Made by a program: the position numbers and the translations under genes
Shown: in pieces, positions 45,154 through 56,958 of the stretch
How the letters are laid out: each line of letters starts with the position of its first letter
Position numbering within the stretch: position 1 is the first letter of the stretch
Origin: Adiantum capillus-veneris
Taxonomy: Eukaryota > Streptophyta > Polypodiopsida > Polypodiales > Pteridaceae
Direction of reading: 5' to 3'
Assembly: GCA_014529385.2 (NCBI GenBank)
Contig: CM043958.1
Coordinates: forward strand, 141,214,234 to 141,278,233
DNA length: 64,000 nucleotides
The notes under the pieces: model-generated
What the model was told of the DNA's origin: nothing
Databases searched by the model: none
Seen by the model: the letters and a program-made list of their open reading frames with translations, nothing else

Positions 45154-45727
45154 CAAATCAACACAAATAATACAACCAAAAACTTTCAAAACATTTCCTA
45201 TTGATATCTCTTAGAAAATTTTGGATGGTGCACACTATTTAGTAGGGCAAGAAAGCCAAAACCATATTTTAAATGCTAATGCACCAATGTGATATCAACT
45301 CCAAATAACCCCTACTAATGATGAAAAGCCTATCTTATGAGATGACGTTAGAGAATGGCAACCTCAATTCAACGAAGGGATTGACCCATCACTAGCGCCT
45401 TGCAATGTTGATAGCGTTAGCTAGAAAATTGATCATTGTTAATATATATATTACATTCCAACAAAGCAGTACCATATTCAAATGGTGAAGAACACAATCC
45501 TCAACTAGGAACCTAGGTGAAAATCCCTCATCATGAATAATGCACAAAAAATGGTTGAGGAAGGTAGGTCGTGCCAATTTTTCAACCATTAGTTTTAATG
45601 AGACTCTTGCAAGATTCACTTTTGAGTTTTAAAGAAAAAGTCCAGGGGGACGGATTAGTTGCCAGCGAAGAAGAAGGACATATATTTATCTGACGGTGGT
45701 GTTGTTACATGTGTGCAACATTAGGGT

Positions 45728-45771
<44 letters not shown>
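45728..45771. repeat. (CT)n microsatellite
   Basis: About 21 CT units. Confidence 0.95.
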
Positions 45772-45774
<3 letters not shown>

Positions 45775-47382
45775 CAAAAAGTACAACATGGTAGGATCAC
45801 GGTGATACAAACATTGGGGGGGGGGATATGTGTGCAAGAGAGAGAAAGACAGCCTGCTGCCTTGCACTCTCGTGCAGGCCATGGGTGCAATCTCTCTCGG
45901 CATGTCCCTTTTTGATCGTGAATGCCATGGCGAGGGTAGTATAGGCAAGGAGTAAAGCGTAGAGACGGTGATCAAGAGGGCAGCTCATTTTGCAAAGAGT
46001 GAGTATGAGAGACAACTTAATAGAATCTAGAAACCTTAGTGTAGGAGCGGTAGGGAGTAACGGTGCATGACAATGGAGATGGTATCCTTGTGGGAGGTGC
46101 AAATCAAAGGCCGACTCAGGTGCAAGAGAAGGGGGATTGGGGGTGTGGGATTTTGCTCGCTAATATCCGTGTGTGTGTGTGTGTGTGTGCAAGAAACGTG
46201 GTTATTGTGAGGCAATGTGTGTCTCTTCCTTCTTAGCATCGTTGATCGATTGGTGATGCACCATGAGAAGTACTTAAGGAGACCAAGTATGTGTGTTGTT
46301 GGCAAATAGGAGATACCCAGAGGGAGTTAGCCAGCAGAGAGAGAAAATGAATGAGGTTTGTGCATACAGAGAGATTGAGAGGATAGGGGTTACCTGTTCG
46401 TTTGCTTTCGATGGGTAGCTATGAACCCAACGTCGTGACTCCTCGTGAGTGCAAGAAGGAACCCTAAGCCCTCAACGCAAGGCCTTTAGTGTTGGTTCTG
46501 CTTAGCGTATTTGAGGAGCTGCAAACCACTTGATGGGTTGTTGAGATGGCGAGACACCATGTTTGAGCACGGACATGCAGCAAGAGAGATGGAACCCATA
46601 GCCATGGGGCACGAAGGAAGCTAAGTAGCTGTGATGGCAGGCCCAGGTGTAAAGTTCATGCAGGGCGGAGGAGTTATTTTCCTTTAGATTTGCTAGATTT
46701 GGTGGGAATCTTCAGGGCTGATGATGTAATGAGGAGAAATCTCAACGGGTTTAGGGCTTGGAAGGTCTGCAAAATCTTGGAAGGGACGACCAATCTGTAG
46801 AAACTCATGATGATGCAGTAGATAGGGTTATGGCTTCAAACGTGAGGAAGTTGAAGTGAGGAGAAAGCTCAATGAGATAGTGTTAGGGCTTGGAAGGTGA
46901 GCAAGCTTCATGGCAACATCTACTCTCTCTCTCAACCGTTCTTTTGAATCACCTCCCCTTTCCATCTCCTCCCTTTCTGGTTCATTTTCTGACTACTCGC
47001 TCTCTTTCCCACGTGATTCCCTTCTTTCTATCTTCCTTTCTATACGTGCTTTTCCTGCTAAGTTCTCAGCTCGGTTCTTCACAACACCATAGCCAAGGTC
47101 TTCTTGACCCATCACCTCCCCATAACAAGTCTCGGTCATGCTGAGCCTCAAGCCACATGCCCTCAGACAGCCTCTTGCTGTACTCTTCAACAACCTCCAT
47201 CAAGCTTCTTCTTGTTGCCCCTCGTTTCCTTGCTCAACACTGCCCGTGTGCAGAACTGCCATTGTACAAGTTTGCATCCCCCCACCCCCTCAAGACATCG
47301 CAACCTATAGCATGGCATGAATCCCTCCCACCTCCTCAAGACAACGCAACCCCAAACAGATATAGCATGGCATGATGCAAGG

Positions 47383-47384
<2 letters not shown>

Positions 47385-47424
<40 letters not shown>
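47385..47424. repeat. (GA)n microsatellite
   Basis: About 20 GA units, just after two near-copies of TATAGCATGGCATGA (about 47311 and 47360). Confidence 0.95.
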
Positions 47425-47427
<3 letters not shown>

Positions 47428-47716
47428 CTAAAAAATCTACAACTCAAATATATTATTTTGATGCCATTTATTACTTTTAGAATCATAAGTTTGATAACCC
47501 CTTTGAAGTCGGGACTCTTGGGACTTGAGAAATCAAAAAGTGCTCTTCTAAATCAAATAAAAAATTATGTATTTTTTTAAAAATATAATTATAACAAAAT
47601 GTTTTTTAAAACATTTAAAAATAAAATGTTATATTTTTTTAAAATATATTTTTTTATTTTTCATTAGCAAAAAGGGAAACCATCACTAAGGCCTCCCCCT
47701 TTGGGGCAGGCCAAAA

Positions 47717-47783
47717 ACGACTAGGTAACGGGATGGGGAGTGAACCTTGGGCCTTACACTGTCCGCGGCAGTCCGCCCTTTTA
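47717..47783. repeat. Dispersed short repeat shared with 10381-10440
   Basis: CGACTAGGTAACGGG, then GAACCTTGGGCCTTA, then CGCCCTTTTA are shared with 10383-10438 and partly with 10500-10530. Read on the minus strand, GGTTCACTCCC is only loosely like an RNA polymerase III B box. Confidence 0.5.
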
Positions 47784-48363
47784 TTCAATTTTTCACATCT
47801 TACTAAGTAGTACTCTCGATCTTTAAAAGCCTTTGCCGACAGTGAAGGGACTTCTCATTCCCAGATCTCGGACTTCGGAGCTTGCATGGTGTCTCGAGCT
47901 TCAAAGCGTGGCTGCCGCTGTTCTTGAGCTTCTCCAGAGGTCGGCTCCTCCTTCAAGGATCAAAAGTACCCGTGAACTTACAAAAATGAGCATAGGCTAG
48001 ATCGGCATTTCGTTGTCTGAACGCGCGTTTTCCCAACCGTCACAGTAGCTCTTTACGGTGCGTTCGACTTTCCACACAAGGTGCATTGAATCAGGAACTA
48101 TTCGTTTATTCTATGGATAACATCGTGCATGACGTTTTGTTTGCCTTCTCTTAGTTTTTTCTTCAGGTCTTAGTTCTTGCTTTGATATAAGGCTGCTGAA
48201 GGATCTAGGTTGTTGTTGATCTATGTTATTGTTGTTTCCAATTGAATTGATGTCATTAATTTTTCATTAAGTTGTGCGCACTGTTTCATCCAGTTGATGG
48301 TGTTTATTTCAATAGAAGCTGTTTGTACTGAACATGTTCTTGAATGCAGGAAACTATCACAAG
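47784..48363 (+). promoter_or_regulatory. Upstream region and probable 5' UTR intron of the CGR2/3-like gene
   Basis: Composition changes here to gene-like sequence. A strong acceptor (TTCTTGAATGCAG, ending 48349) lies 14 bases before the ATG, which implies an intron in the 5' leader. A possible donor is CACAAG|GTGCAT near 48080, but it is weak. No clear TATA box was chosen. Confidence 0.45.
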
Positions 48364-49918
48364 ATGCCGCGCCGTCCAGCAAATGTGACGCCCAGACGGC
48401 TTGCAGAGTCTGGCATAGCAGATTCATTTAGCTCTGTGGCTGCTCCTTTGAAGTCAAGGACATCACCTTTGGTCTCTGTATGTCTAGTGGTACTGGTGAG
48501 TTACTATGTGACCACAATTTGAAGCAAAGTCTAAGCTTCGATGTCAAGATTCCAGTACTTTACTCTTGTGGGCTATGCAGGGCATCATCATACTACTGGC
48601 CTATTCATTTTCTAACTCCAGTGAGTGTGTGTTTGACTTAGTTGATTGGTGGCTAGCAATTCAGTTTCACTCACGCTCGTAGTGTTTTTCCAAAGATGCA
48701 GGTAAATTTGCAAGGGAGGGATCAACACTTGAAGGCTTCTCAATAAGCTTTGAGGATGAAAAAGGTTTATCTTGAAGAATGATCACAGCTTTGCGAATGT
48801 GTAATTTTGTTTGTTAGTTATCAGGCTAACTTGTTTTTTTCTTTGCCAGAGGAGTTTGCTTCTCGGCCAGAGTGTAGAACAGCTGTGTGCCAAGTGCTCC
48901 CTTATCTAAAGAGAATATATGGAGAAACTATGAGTCATGTGCTTCATATCGGGCCTTCTGCTTGTGGTGTGGTTCTGAAGCTTTTAAAGGAAGAAAAGCT
49001 TGAAGCATGGGGCATCTTGCCCTTTGATCCCAGACCTCCAGTTCACAGTGTTTGTGAAAATTTGATTCGAAAGGGCTTAATTCGGGTCGCTGAAGTGTCA
49101 CAGCCTCTTTGCTACAGATCACGCTCTTTCTCTCTTGTTTTAGCAAATGATATCGTGGACTCAATGACTTCAAAGCAGCTCAATGTCACTTTGAGAGAAT
49201 TGGCGCGTGTCTCTTCAGAAAGTGTTGTACTTCTCATCAGTGAGCCTCTCTGCCCCCCTCCCCCCCCCCCCTGCCCGCTTCTCCCGCCCCACAAAAAAAA
49301 CCCCTCTTCTTACTTTGTAAAGCTGGGGCGTAGTTAGTCTCAAGGCTAAGTTGCTTTAAACTCAAGCTGTTTGGGTGTTGATAAGCTTGGCATTTAGTGC
49401 TTCTGATTGTTGTGGTTAGATACACAAGCCATTCAGAGGGTGCAGGATTCTTCTGGAGAGGGTGTCAACAAGCCTTCAAAAGTGGTAAATTGTTTTTCTC
49501 GTGCTGCATAAGATTCCTGTAAAGAGAAAGGAATGTGTTCTCATGGTGTTGGTGAAAAGTTCTTGTGCTTGTTAGTAAGTGGGTGCTAAGGTGACTAATG
49601 TACTGAAAATCAGCAGTATAATTTGGTTGGTTAGTTTGTTATACTATGTGAGAAAAAGGCAGCAAAAAATGCCAATTCATGTTGTCGCTCGCGACATTGT
49701 TTGCCTTTTCTTGTAAGTGCTAAAGGCCTAGTTTAAAATCGCTCATCTTTGTGCAGCTGAAACCACGTAACAGGCTGTGGTGGCAACACCGTTTCCAGAT
49801 GTTGGGATTGAAGGAAAGTGAGGAGGCTACGAAACGATTTGATGCTATTTTTGGACAGAGATCACTGAAATCAAAGTACCATATCTTTCATCTCATTTCA
49901 TCGGAAGTTATAGGGTAA
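48364..49918 (+). CDS. CGR2/CGR3-like: CGR2/CGR3-like Golgi pectin methylation protein, six coding exons, 283 aa
   Basis: Coding exons are 48364-48495, 48581-48620, 48702-48764, 48850-49239, 49420-49484 and 49757-49918. All five introns are GT-AG, and phases agree throughout. The protein is a type II membrane protein: short basic N-terminus (MPRRPANVTPRR), one membrane segment (about 33-55, spanning the first two exons), then a methyltransferase-like domain. It shows VLHIGPSACGVV (109-120, SAM-binding motif I position), EAWGILPFD (130-138), GLIRVAEVSQPLCYRSRSF (154-172), LVLANDIVD (174-182) and ELARVSSESVVLL (195-207). The tail has RLWWQHRF and YHIFHL. These blocks line up with Arabidopsis CGR2 and CGR3, Golgi proteins required for methylesterification of homogalacturonan. 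Length is slightly above theirs. No lesion was seen. The stop is TAA at 49916-49918. This is the only intact host gene in the window. Confidence 0.88.
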
Positions 49919-50862
49919 GCTTTTTAGAATACAGGGCAGCACCGGACTTGCCTTTCTTTTTCCTCTTATTTTGTTTCTTAGACGACTCCGTTTTCTCGAA
50001 AAATATTATGAATGTAGTGTGCATCTTGAGTGTCACATGGCTTTTTGGAAAGAAACCTGGCCTTCTTTCAGAGCACTTTTGACTCTTTTTTGTCTTGGAC
50101 TGAGAATACTGCCCATTTAAACAGAGACTTGCCTTAATTTCAATTACTGCTCATTTTTAGTAGTTGCTGGTCTGGCCAACAATGAGATTGATATCTTGAT
50201 TGATTGGGCATTTAAATTTGATAAGTTTCATTCCTCATAGCCGACACAAAGTAAGTTTTCATTTAATTTTATGGCTGAATAAATCGGTAGCTTAAGTCTT
50301 TTTGATTGCAACATTCTTGGACGTGCTAGATCCTAAGGCTGCAACCTCATTTAGTCTTGACTTAAGTAATTCAAAAACCTCCAGTGGGAGTGAGGAGTTT
50401 GTGGAGAATCATTAGGGGGGGGGAGTCTTCGGGAAGTGCAAGAGAATGGGTATTAGAGGATGATGTCTTCCAAAATGTTTGGTATGCTCTCTGCTACAAC
50501 ATAGTCTAATAGGGGATATGGGTCCCTAAATAGGTCTAACATGGCAAAGTCGACGATGCGGAAGGGGGGGGGGAGGGAGAGAGAGCTGAACTAATCAATT
50601 TGGCAATGAAGTAGATCAAGATGCAATGGGGGTTGGGTGCTTCTTGCATACTAGCTTGGAGGCCTTAAGTACCCCTCTAGAGAAGCCCTACCTAGACTCT
50701 TGTCAAATTAGTACAATAAATACCTAAAGACAAATTAAATACTAGGAACACATTGGGCTATTGACTTGAGATGCTATAACTTCAACACCCTCTTTGCAGC
50801 TCATTGTAGGAAGACAAAGTCGATGAAGAAGCTACCATAGACACCTAAGCAGAGGTACCTTC
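49919..50862. other. 3' flank of the CGR2/3-like gene, unassigned
   Basis: Probably 3' UTR and downstream DNA. GGG|TAAGC at the stop codon also reads as a splice donor (GG|GTAAGC), see findings. Poly-G runs occur near 50416 and 50563. No ORF was recognised. Confidence 0.5.
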
Positions 50863-51535
50863 TGTCACAAAGTGATGATGTGGCAAGGTCTAAATCCTAG
50901 CAAAAAAGGCAAAAGAAGTTTTACCAACTTGTAGGTTCTTGTCGAGGGGCCCAAAGGGGTTAGGACTAAAAACCTAACCGGGCCAACTTATGGAACCCGA
51001 CTGAGGGGCCTAAAGCCTTTTAAAACTAAAAACAGGAGGCCCAAGTTGTATAATAGTTGATGACATGGTAGGTTGTACGGATCGTTGCAAAACGCGTTGA
51101 TAACGTGGTAGGTTGTACGGATCGTTGCAAAACGCACTTCGATTTGCGCTAAGAGCATGTGACGTGACAGAGTGTATAGGCAACCCATGGGACGCTAGCT
51201 TTTGAGGCTCCAGATGCTTTTAGACTAATGCTTTTCATGTAACAGCTTTTGAGCCAAGCCTAGGGCCTTTAAAAGGGTGCAAGGGCCTCCTCTCCCGAAG
51301 ATTAGCTTGGGAGCACTGTGGAGAGAGGACCCTCGGACCTTGTACTTGTGCAAGCATAATAATAAAAAAATACCGAGAAGGGGTGCTAGTCCTTGGGGCC
51401 AGTATCTCTAGGCGTGGAACTCCGTCGTGCCGTGTCGTTTCTTTCTCTCAGTTTTGTTCAGTTCTTCAGTTTCTCTTACGTGTGTTGCATTAGGTCTTTG
51501 GCTTGGAGTGTCCAAGTCTATTATAGTGGTATCAG
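50863..51535 (+). repeat. LTR of a second gypsy family (5' LTR), approximate bounds
   Basis: The right edge is fixed by the primer-binding site at 51537. The left edge (TGTCACAAAG) is a guess. It shares CCAGATGCTTTT, GCTTTTCATGTAA, GGGCCTTTAAA and CCTTGGGGCCAGTAT with the minus-strand solo LTR at 56336-56958. It contains tandem modules TGGTAGGTTGTACGGATCG (two copies, 51069 and 51109). Confidence 0.7.
51053..51175 (+). promoter_or_regulatory. Tandem U3 modules with TGACGTG-like motifs
   Basis: Two units of about 40 bp carry TGATGACATGG and TGATAACGTGG plus TTGTACGGATCGTTGC. A third motif, TGTGACGTGACA, follows. They correspond to the modules in the solo LTR at 56630-56820. TGACGT cores are known bZIP (TGA factor) sites; regulation is inferred. 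Confidence 0.5.
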
Positions 51536-51536
51536 A

Positions 51537-51548
51537 GCTCAGACGATT
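51537..51548 (+). other. Primer-binding site of the decayed gypsy element
   Basis: TGGTATCAGAGC, complementary to initiator methionine tRNA, directly after the LTR. Confidence 0.85.
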
Positions 51549-51589
51549 CTTGTTCTACGGAGGATTCGATACCTTTATTTGCAACACAC

Positions 51590-53110
51590 ATGGATTTAGT
51601 CTACGAATCCCATTAGGAGGAAACTGTTGCATTTGACCACTCGGTAACAAAAGAAAACAACAGGCATTCCAACGGACGTCGAACTTCTTTTGACGATTCG
51701 GGAGAAGAATATGGTCTGTCTCCACCCACAGCTTATGAAAGAATGGAGATGCAATGTCAATAACAGGTCAACAATTGTGCTTGACAGTTGCTACAGTACT
51801 CCAAAGATTCCAGTACGCGAAATGTTTGGTGAAGCATCCACTTGATGAGGTGCACTCGTGATGGCTCGTCGCCATCCGTTCACTTCCCAAGTCGGCTTTA
51901 AAGAAGAAATCTACATCAGCGGCACCAAGACAAAGGGTGTCCTCAGAAGATGAATTTGATGAAGCTGGAGAGCGACGAGTCAGTAGACTCATGAAGACCA
52001 AGAGGCAGTCGTGGAAGAAGAGTAGAGCAACAGACTATCCCAACTTCTTGGGTTGCGAATCCACTTTGAGGCCGCCGGAATGTGTTTGATTTGAGGATGA
52101 TCCCAGTTCGTTCTCGTCCTCTTCTGATAGTTCGAAGAGCTCTTCTTCCCTCGACTCTAGTGACGAGTACACAAAGAACAGGTTGCAGAGAAAGACTCAG
52201 AAAAATAACAAGGGCTCCTTAAAATCCTTGGCCTTCTTGCCCTTATCCTCAAGGTAGTCATACTGGTAAGATCGGTGTAGATACTTTCTCTTCGTTGCAT
52301 ACATCGGCTCATCGAAATCCAAACTATCAAAGGACGAGGAGTCCTCATCCGAGCTGTCAAAGTGCTTCCAAGATTTTTTGCGGGATTTGCTCTTCTTTGC
52401 CTTCTTCATGGTGGGCACTGGGCAGGCTTTAAAGTTTGATATGTTTTCAGGTTTTAAGGATACCCATAGAGCCCTCACTTTTACTTAGCAATTTGACATT
52501 GCTTTTTTGGGAAGGCGTTACTCAGAGCACTCCAATGTACGAAGAGTAGCGCCTTATCTCAAAGAGAATGCCCAAACAAGGTGGTCTACCCTACTGTTAC
52601 GCAGGGAAGCACCGACGAAGTGGTTGCAGTTCAAGCGAGTTCTCACTCAAGAATATGAACAAGATGTAATCATTGCTTGGAATCATATGAGGATGACCAA
52701 GGAAGATACACTGGATGTCTACTGTTAGAGATTTTGGGATATACTTTTCTACCTCTCTCTTCCTTTAAGAAAATCACCTTCAAGCAACAAGTTGAGCGGT
52801 TCTGTTGCGGACTCCTCAAAGAGATACGGAGTTATTGTCTGCAAAAGAAGTCCGAGTCCATGGAGTGGCTCATGAGACATGCCAAATAGGGGTTTGCAAT
52901 GCATGTAGACACTCTTACTTATCCTACTGACAGACTTGTGGCAGTCAGGACCAGACAAGATCCGACTAACGATAACAAGAAGAAGGGAAAGCAACAGAAA
53001 AAGAAACGTTCAGGCCCTAGATTGTTAGCAAAGCAGCACTCCAAGTATTACAAAGAGGGCAAATGTTATAGATGCGGGGAATGAGGGCATGTGCTTGCCA
53101 AGGCCGCAAC
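51590..53110 (+). pseudogene. Gypsy gag remnant with local inversion
   Basis: Decayed gag in several frames. It has a Lys/Ser/Asp-rich N-terminal part (51880-52190), the gag core (QFDIAFLG near 52488, then RRYSEHSNVRRVAPYL, NAQTRWSTLL, APTKWLQFKRVLTQEYEQD), a Lys-rich linker, and half a zinc knuckle (CYRCGE, a stop, then GHVLAK, about 53063-53097). No pol follows. The stretch 52197-52420 is open on the minus strand with gag-like acidic/Ser composition. Confidence 0.75.
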
Positions 53111-53269
53111 AAAGCATCCAATGAGCAGGCAGAGGACAAGCCGAAGAGTTCCAAAGTGGCGGAAGAGCGAGCAAAGAAAGGCAATACAAAAGCAGGACTG
53201 GTACCAGATTTTGTGGGGATCGACTCGGAACAACAGGTACAAGATGCGAGAAATCTCGTTTAAATCAAA

Positions 53270-53900
53270 AGGCAAGTAGCCTACATGTGCGGAAACTTGA
53301 GGGCTACCTATGGGTGCGATTGGCACACAAAACGGAGCCCAAAAACAGCTTGCTGTATTTTTTTTGCAGGTTTAGGGTTTTGAAATTTTTGATGCCTAAA
53401 GGTCTGAGGAGCTTCGGGAAAGTTAGGGGATTGTCAAACAAGTGTTTTGGAGCGTTTTAGAGCTAAAAACAAAGAATTCAGCGTGCTGTATTTTCTCGCC
53501 AGGTTTGTAAAAGTGCTCTAATGCGCGTTGAAAGTCACCTTTTGCATGGGCGCATTTATGCTTTCGAAATTTGGCTAGAGTAGGCAATTTTCCGCCTAAT
53601 AGAAGTGGGACAGCCCGTGGAAGTTTATAGGTTGTTTCCAAGCTTAATTGAATTAAAGAAATACTGAAAGGGGCGCCAACCTTTGGGGCCAACGGGGTGT
53701 CTCTGTCTACTTGGGAGCGATCTAGCTACCAAGTCGTGGATTGTTTAAAGTGGTGAATTTTAATTCGTCAAATTACTGTCATAAAGTACAATAAAGTTAA
53801 ACAACGTATAGAGCCAAAGTTTACTGCCCTTTAGTGAGGCTACATGCCGGTTTCATGGTTCCGTTGTTGGGACGACAACATTTTTTACCCAAGAAGTGAA
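53270..53900 (+). repeat. Decayed LTR-like region of a related gypsy family
   Basis: AAAGAAATACTGAAAGGGGC, then GCCAACCTTTGGGGCC (53655-53690), matches the downstream part of the LTRs at 51365-51405 (+) and 56425-56470 (-). The edges are not resolved and no primer-binding site was identified. Confidence 0.5.
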
Positions 53901-53953
53901 CCTTGGTTAGTTTTCGACGAAGACACAAAGTACAGGAACTTGGAATTCCATTA

Positions 53954-55450
53954 TGGCCGACAGGATGAATGACACCAAAGAAGAGGGTTCCTCTTCACAA
54001 GACAAACAGACTGTTTCTCTAATGTTGTTGGCAAGAGTTCATGGCCACCACTGTCTGTACCTATTATTGATGTGAATGCCCCACAAGTTCAAGGGGTAAT
54101 GACTAGACGAGGATGCATTTAGGACATAGTTGGTAGCTATTGTGAATGTGTTTAGGTTTATGGAGGAAGCTCCACAAATGTCACAGCAGGCAAGGGAACT
54201 TTCTCACCCAGGAGAGCTCGTTGAGGCTCAAGCTCAGGTCCCAAATGTGTCCCAGCAGGGCAGGGAGCATTCGCATGTTGCGGAGTCAGTTGAGGCTCCA
54301 AGGCAAATTTTTTATGTCCACGAAAAGGTGGCTAGGACGCCAATTCCATAGGCTATACCAGTTCAGCCAGCCACCTTTCAGAGCTCAAATGTTGGTGTAA
54401 ATGGACAGGGAACTACCTTCTAGGCTATGCATCAAGTATTTCCACCACCTACTGTACATCCTAGGTTTTTCGGGGGTGGATCTGTGTTTCAAAGCATGGC
54501 TGGTTATGCGCTTGGAAACAACAGTACATGCTAGGAATAGTCTTTGGGGGTATGCAAGGCATGATACCAAACCCCATGTATGGTAATATCAGCTTACAGC
54601 TAGGGTTTCGGTGCGCACAGGGCCAATTTGGGATGCCACAGGGCAATTTTGGTATGGCTGGTTTTTCCAACTAGCAAGCACATATGGCATCAAGCAGCCA
54701 GAATGCTAATGGCCAAGGAGCACAGATGGTCCCAAGCACTGTACCCATGTTGTATACGCTTCCCTATGACAATTTGACAGGGCTTGACAAGCCAAAACCA
54801 TGCAAAGAAGGTGGTGCAATTGTCAAGTTTCTTACTTTCAGTGGTTTTGAAGACAAGATGAAGGCTCTTATCTTCCTCCAACAATTTGATATTGCTTATG
54901 TAGGGGGGGATTTTACAGAGGCTTCGAAGGTCCGCAAAGCTGTCACTTTCTTGAAAGGAAATGCGTGTTCATGTTGGACGACATTATCGATGCACCGACA
55001 GGCACCCGCCACATGGGTCTACTTCAAATAGATGTTTGCAACTGCATGGTTGTCAAATGAGTTTGAAGTTGATGTCATGACAGATTGGCACCAACTCGTG
55101 CAGTTACTTGCAAAAGCTTAGAGGAGTACAATCGGAAGTTTTGTAAAGTGTTGTTTTCAGTAACTTCCTACAGATTTGTGCCATTGACAGAGCAGATAGA
55201 GAAGTATTCTTGTGGGCTGCCTAAAGGGCTCTGGAACTATTGTACAAAGAACATAATGGAAGTTGCCAACATTGGTCATGCCTTGTTCAAGGGAGAAGAT
55301 AGTGGATTCCAGGGCAATGTGAAAGGGGGACCAATCAAAGAAAAATTCAGCAAAGAAGCCCTTTTGCAAAAGCGACTCCTAAAGCTTCCGAGGGGTCAAG
55401 AAAAATAGAGAAAGCCAAGGTCTTGGCCGAGACGTCCAAGGATAGGTTAA
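53954..55450 (+). pseudogene. Second gypsy gag remnant
   Basis: This starts ATGGCCGACAGGATGAATGA (MADRMNDTKEEG). It has a duplicated SQQ(A/G)RE..H..E..EA segment, a Gly/Gln-rich part, and the gag core KFLTFSGFEDKMKALIFLQQ, DFTEASKVRKAVTFLKGN and APATWVYFK, then LEEYNRKF and QIEKYSCGLPKG. Several stops and frame changes are present. No protease or pol follows. The core is the same type as residues 195-300 of the intact polyprotein at 36856. Confidence 0.78.
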
Positions 55451-55676
55451 GAAACAGAAGAAGCCCAATGCTTGTGATTGTTGCAAATGCTGCAAGATTC
55501 AAAGATCTTGTTGCCACTGTGGCTTCATGGGCTTCTACATAAATGAATTAAGTAGTCGGGGTCAAAGCGAGTTTCGAATAACCAAGAGGGAATCGACCAA
55601 TCTCGAAACTTGGTGGCATTAGCTACTCTTGAGGGATCATAAAGGGAGAGCTTGGTGTTGGGATTTGTAAGAGTAG

Positions 55677-55799
55677 AGACTTTACATTTTGTCATGGCGA
55701 GGGTCTTCGTCAACTCTTGGATATACCACTGCACTCGGAGACTTTACATTTTGTCATGGCGAGGGTCTTCGTCAACTCTTTGATATACCATTGCACTCA
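55677..55799. repeat. 61-bp tandem duplication in the copia remnant
   Basis: GAGACTTTACATTTTGTCAT begins at 55677 and again at 55738. The two units differ at only a few positions. Confidence 0.9.
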
Positions 55800-56335
55800 A
55801 AGACATTGCCCTCCTTTGATTTTCAAATCTTCAATCCAAGAAATAGAATAAGATCTTCCATCTCAAACTTGGTCTAATGTTTATGCTCTGCATGGCTACT
55901 TGTCATAATGAGATTGTCCACATGGAGGATAACAAGAATCACCTAACCATCTTTTTTGAAAAGATATAAATATGGGTTTGTAAAAGAACGATGAAAAAGA
56001 TGTAGAAAGAAAGCATCAATTGATGGGACCAAGGTCAAGTAGCCTACTTCAATCCATAAGGAGCCCTTTGAAGGTTGTAAACCTTGTCCGTCGATCTTGG
56101 TACTCTAAAATGGGGAGGTTACTCCACATGCACCTCCTCTAAATCATCATTGAGTTTTTTTGACATCCGATACGAGTCATCTATAATGCTTGAAATGTTT
56201 GCATAGTGCTTGTTTGTGCAGTCGGTGCAAAGGTCTCGTCATAATCACTACTCGATTGTTGAGAAAACCTTAAGCTACCAATCGAGCTTCGCACTTATGT
56301 CAAAAGACGGGCACCACATGCCAATAGAAAAGAAC

Positions 56336-56958
56336 ATATTAAATAGACTTCTAGCACTTCAATAACAATTGAACTGAAAGAGAGATGACACGCGACCCGG
56401 AGTGGTGGTATTCCACCCCAGAGAGTATTGGCCCCAAACCTTGGTGCCCCTTTCAATATTTCTTTATATTATTTGAACTCTGTACAATGTCGGTACTCGC
56501 GCTCTGCACCTTCCTGAAGCGTGCTCGTGAATGAGCCCTAGTCTCATATTTAAAGGCCCTTGGCCATTAAAAGCAGTTTACATGAAAAGCCTTCAAACTC
56601 AAAAGCATCTGGTCCAAAAGCAGATGCCCAAAAGCTGCCAGCACAAATTACAGAAATCCGTACAGTGCCACGTCAGCACCAATCAGCGCAAATCACGGAA
56701 ATCCGTATAGTCTGCTATGTCAGCAATCAGCGTGAAACGCGGGATTCTGTACAAGCTGCCACGTCAGTAGTCAGTGTGAAATCAGGGCCGTTTGTATCGG
56801 TCTGCCACGTCAGCAACTGGCTGCGTATCTTTGTGTGTGTGTGTGTGTGTGTGTGTTATGGTCTTGCTTCATCTTCTACTGCTTCTGCCTCTTCACTTAG
56901 GGTTTATTCCCCTCAGTTGGGATCTGCACAATGGCTCCGTTCTTCAGTGGCTTGACAC
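56336..56958 (-). repeat. Solo LTR of the second gypsy family
   Basis: It interrupts the copia reverse transcriptase. Read on the minus strand it shares GGCCTTTAAA, TTGAAAGGGGCACC and TTTGGGGCCAATA with the LTR at 50863-51535. The edges are approximate and the target duplication was not resolved. Confidence 0.72.
56630..56820 (-). promoter_or_regulatory. Array of about 45-bp U3 modules with TGACGTGGCA
   Basis: Plus-strand TGCCACGTCAG occurs near 56667, 56757 and 56803, with a degenerate TGCTATGTCAG near 56714. Each is followed by an (A)AATCAGCG-like and CGGAAATCCGTA-like stretch. On the LTR's own (minus) strand each module begins near TGACGTGGCA, a bZIP-type core. A (TG)n run is adjacent at 56831-56857. 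Confidence 0.6.

Larger units (their letters stand above)
44542..47384. other. Unassigned intergenic DNA with microsatellites
   Basis: No recognised gene. A 94-codon minus frame (44458-44742) overlaps the tandem duplication and shows no known motif. Microsatellites are (GA)n at 45111-45151, (CT)n at 45728-45771 and (GT)n near 46171-46188. Confidence 0.5.

Noticed and set aside
46890-47144. Frames rich in Ser/Pro/Leu in a low-complexity CT-rich stretch
   Set aside because: Overlapping frames on both strands with biased composition and no motif support.
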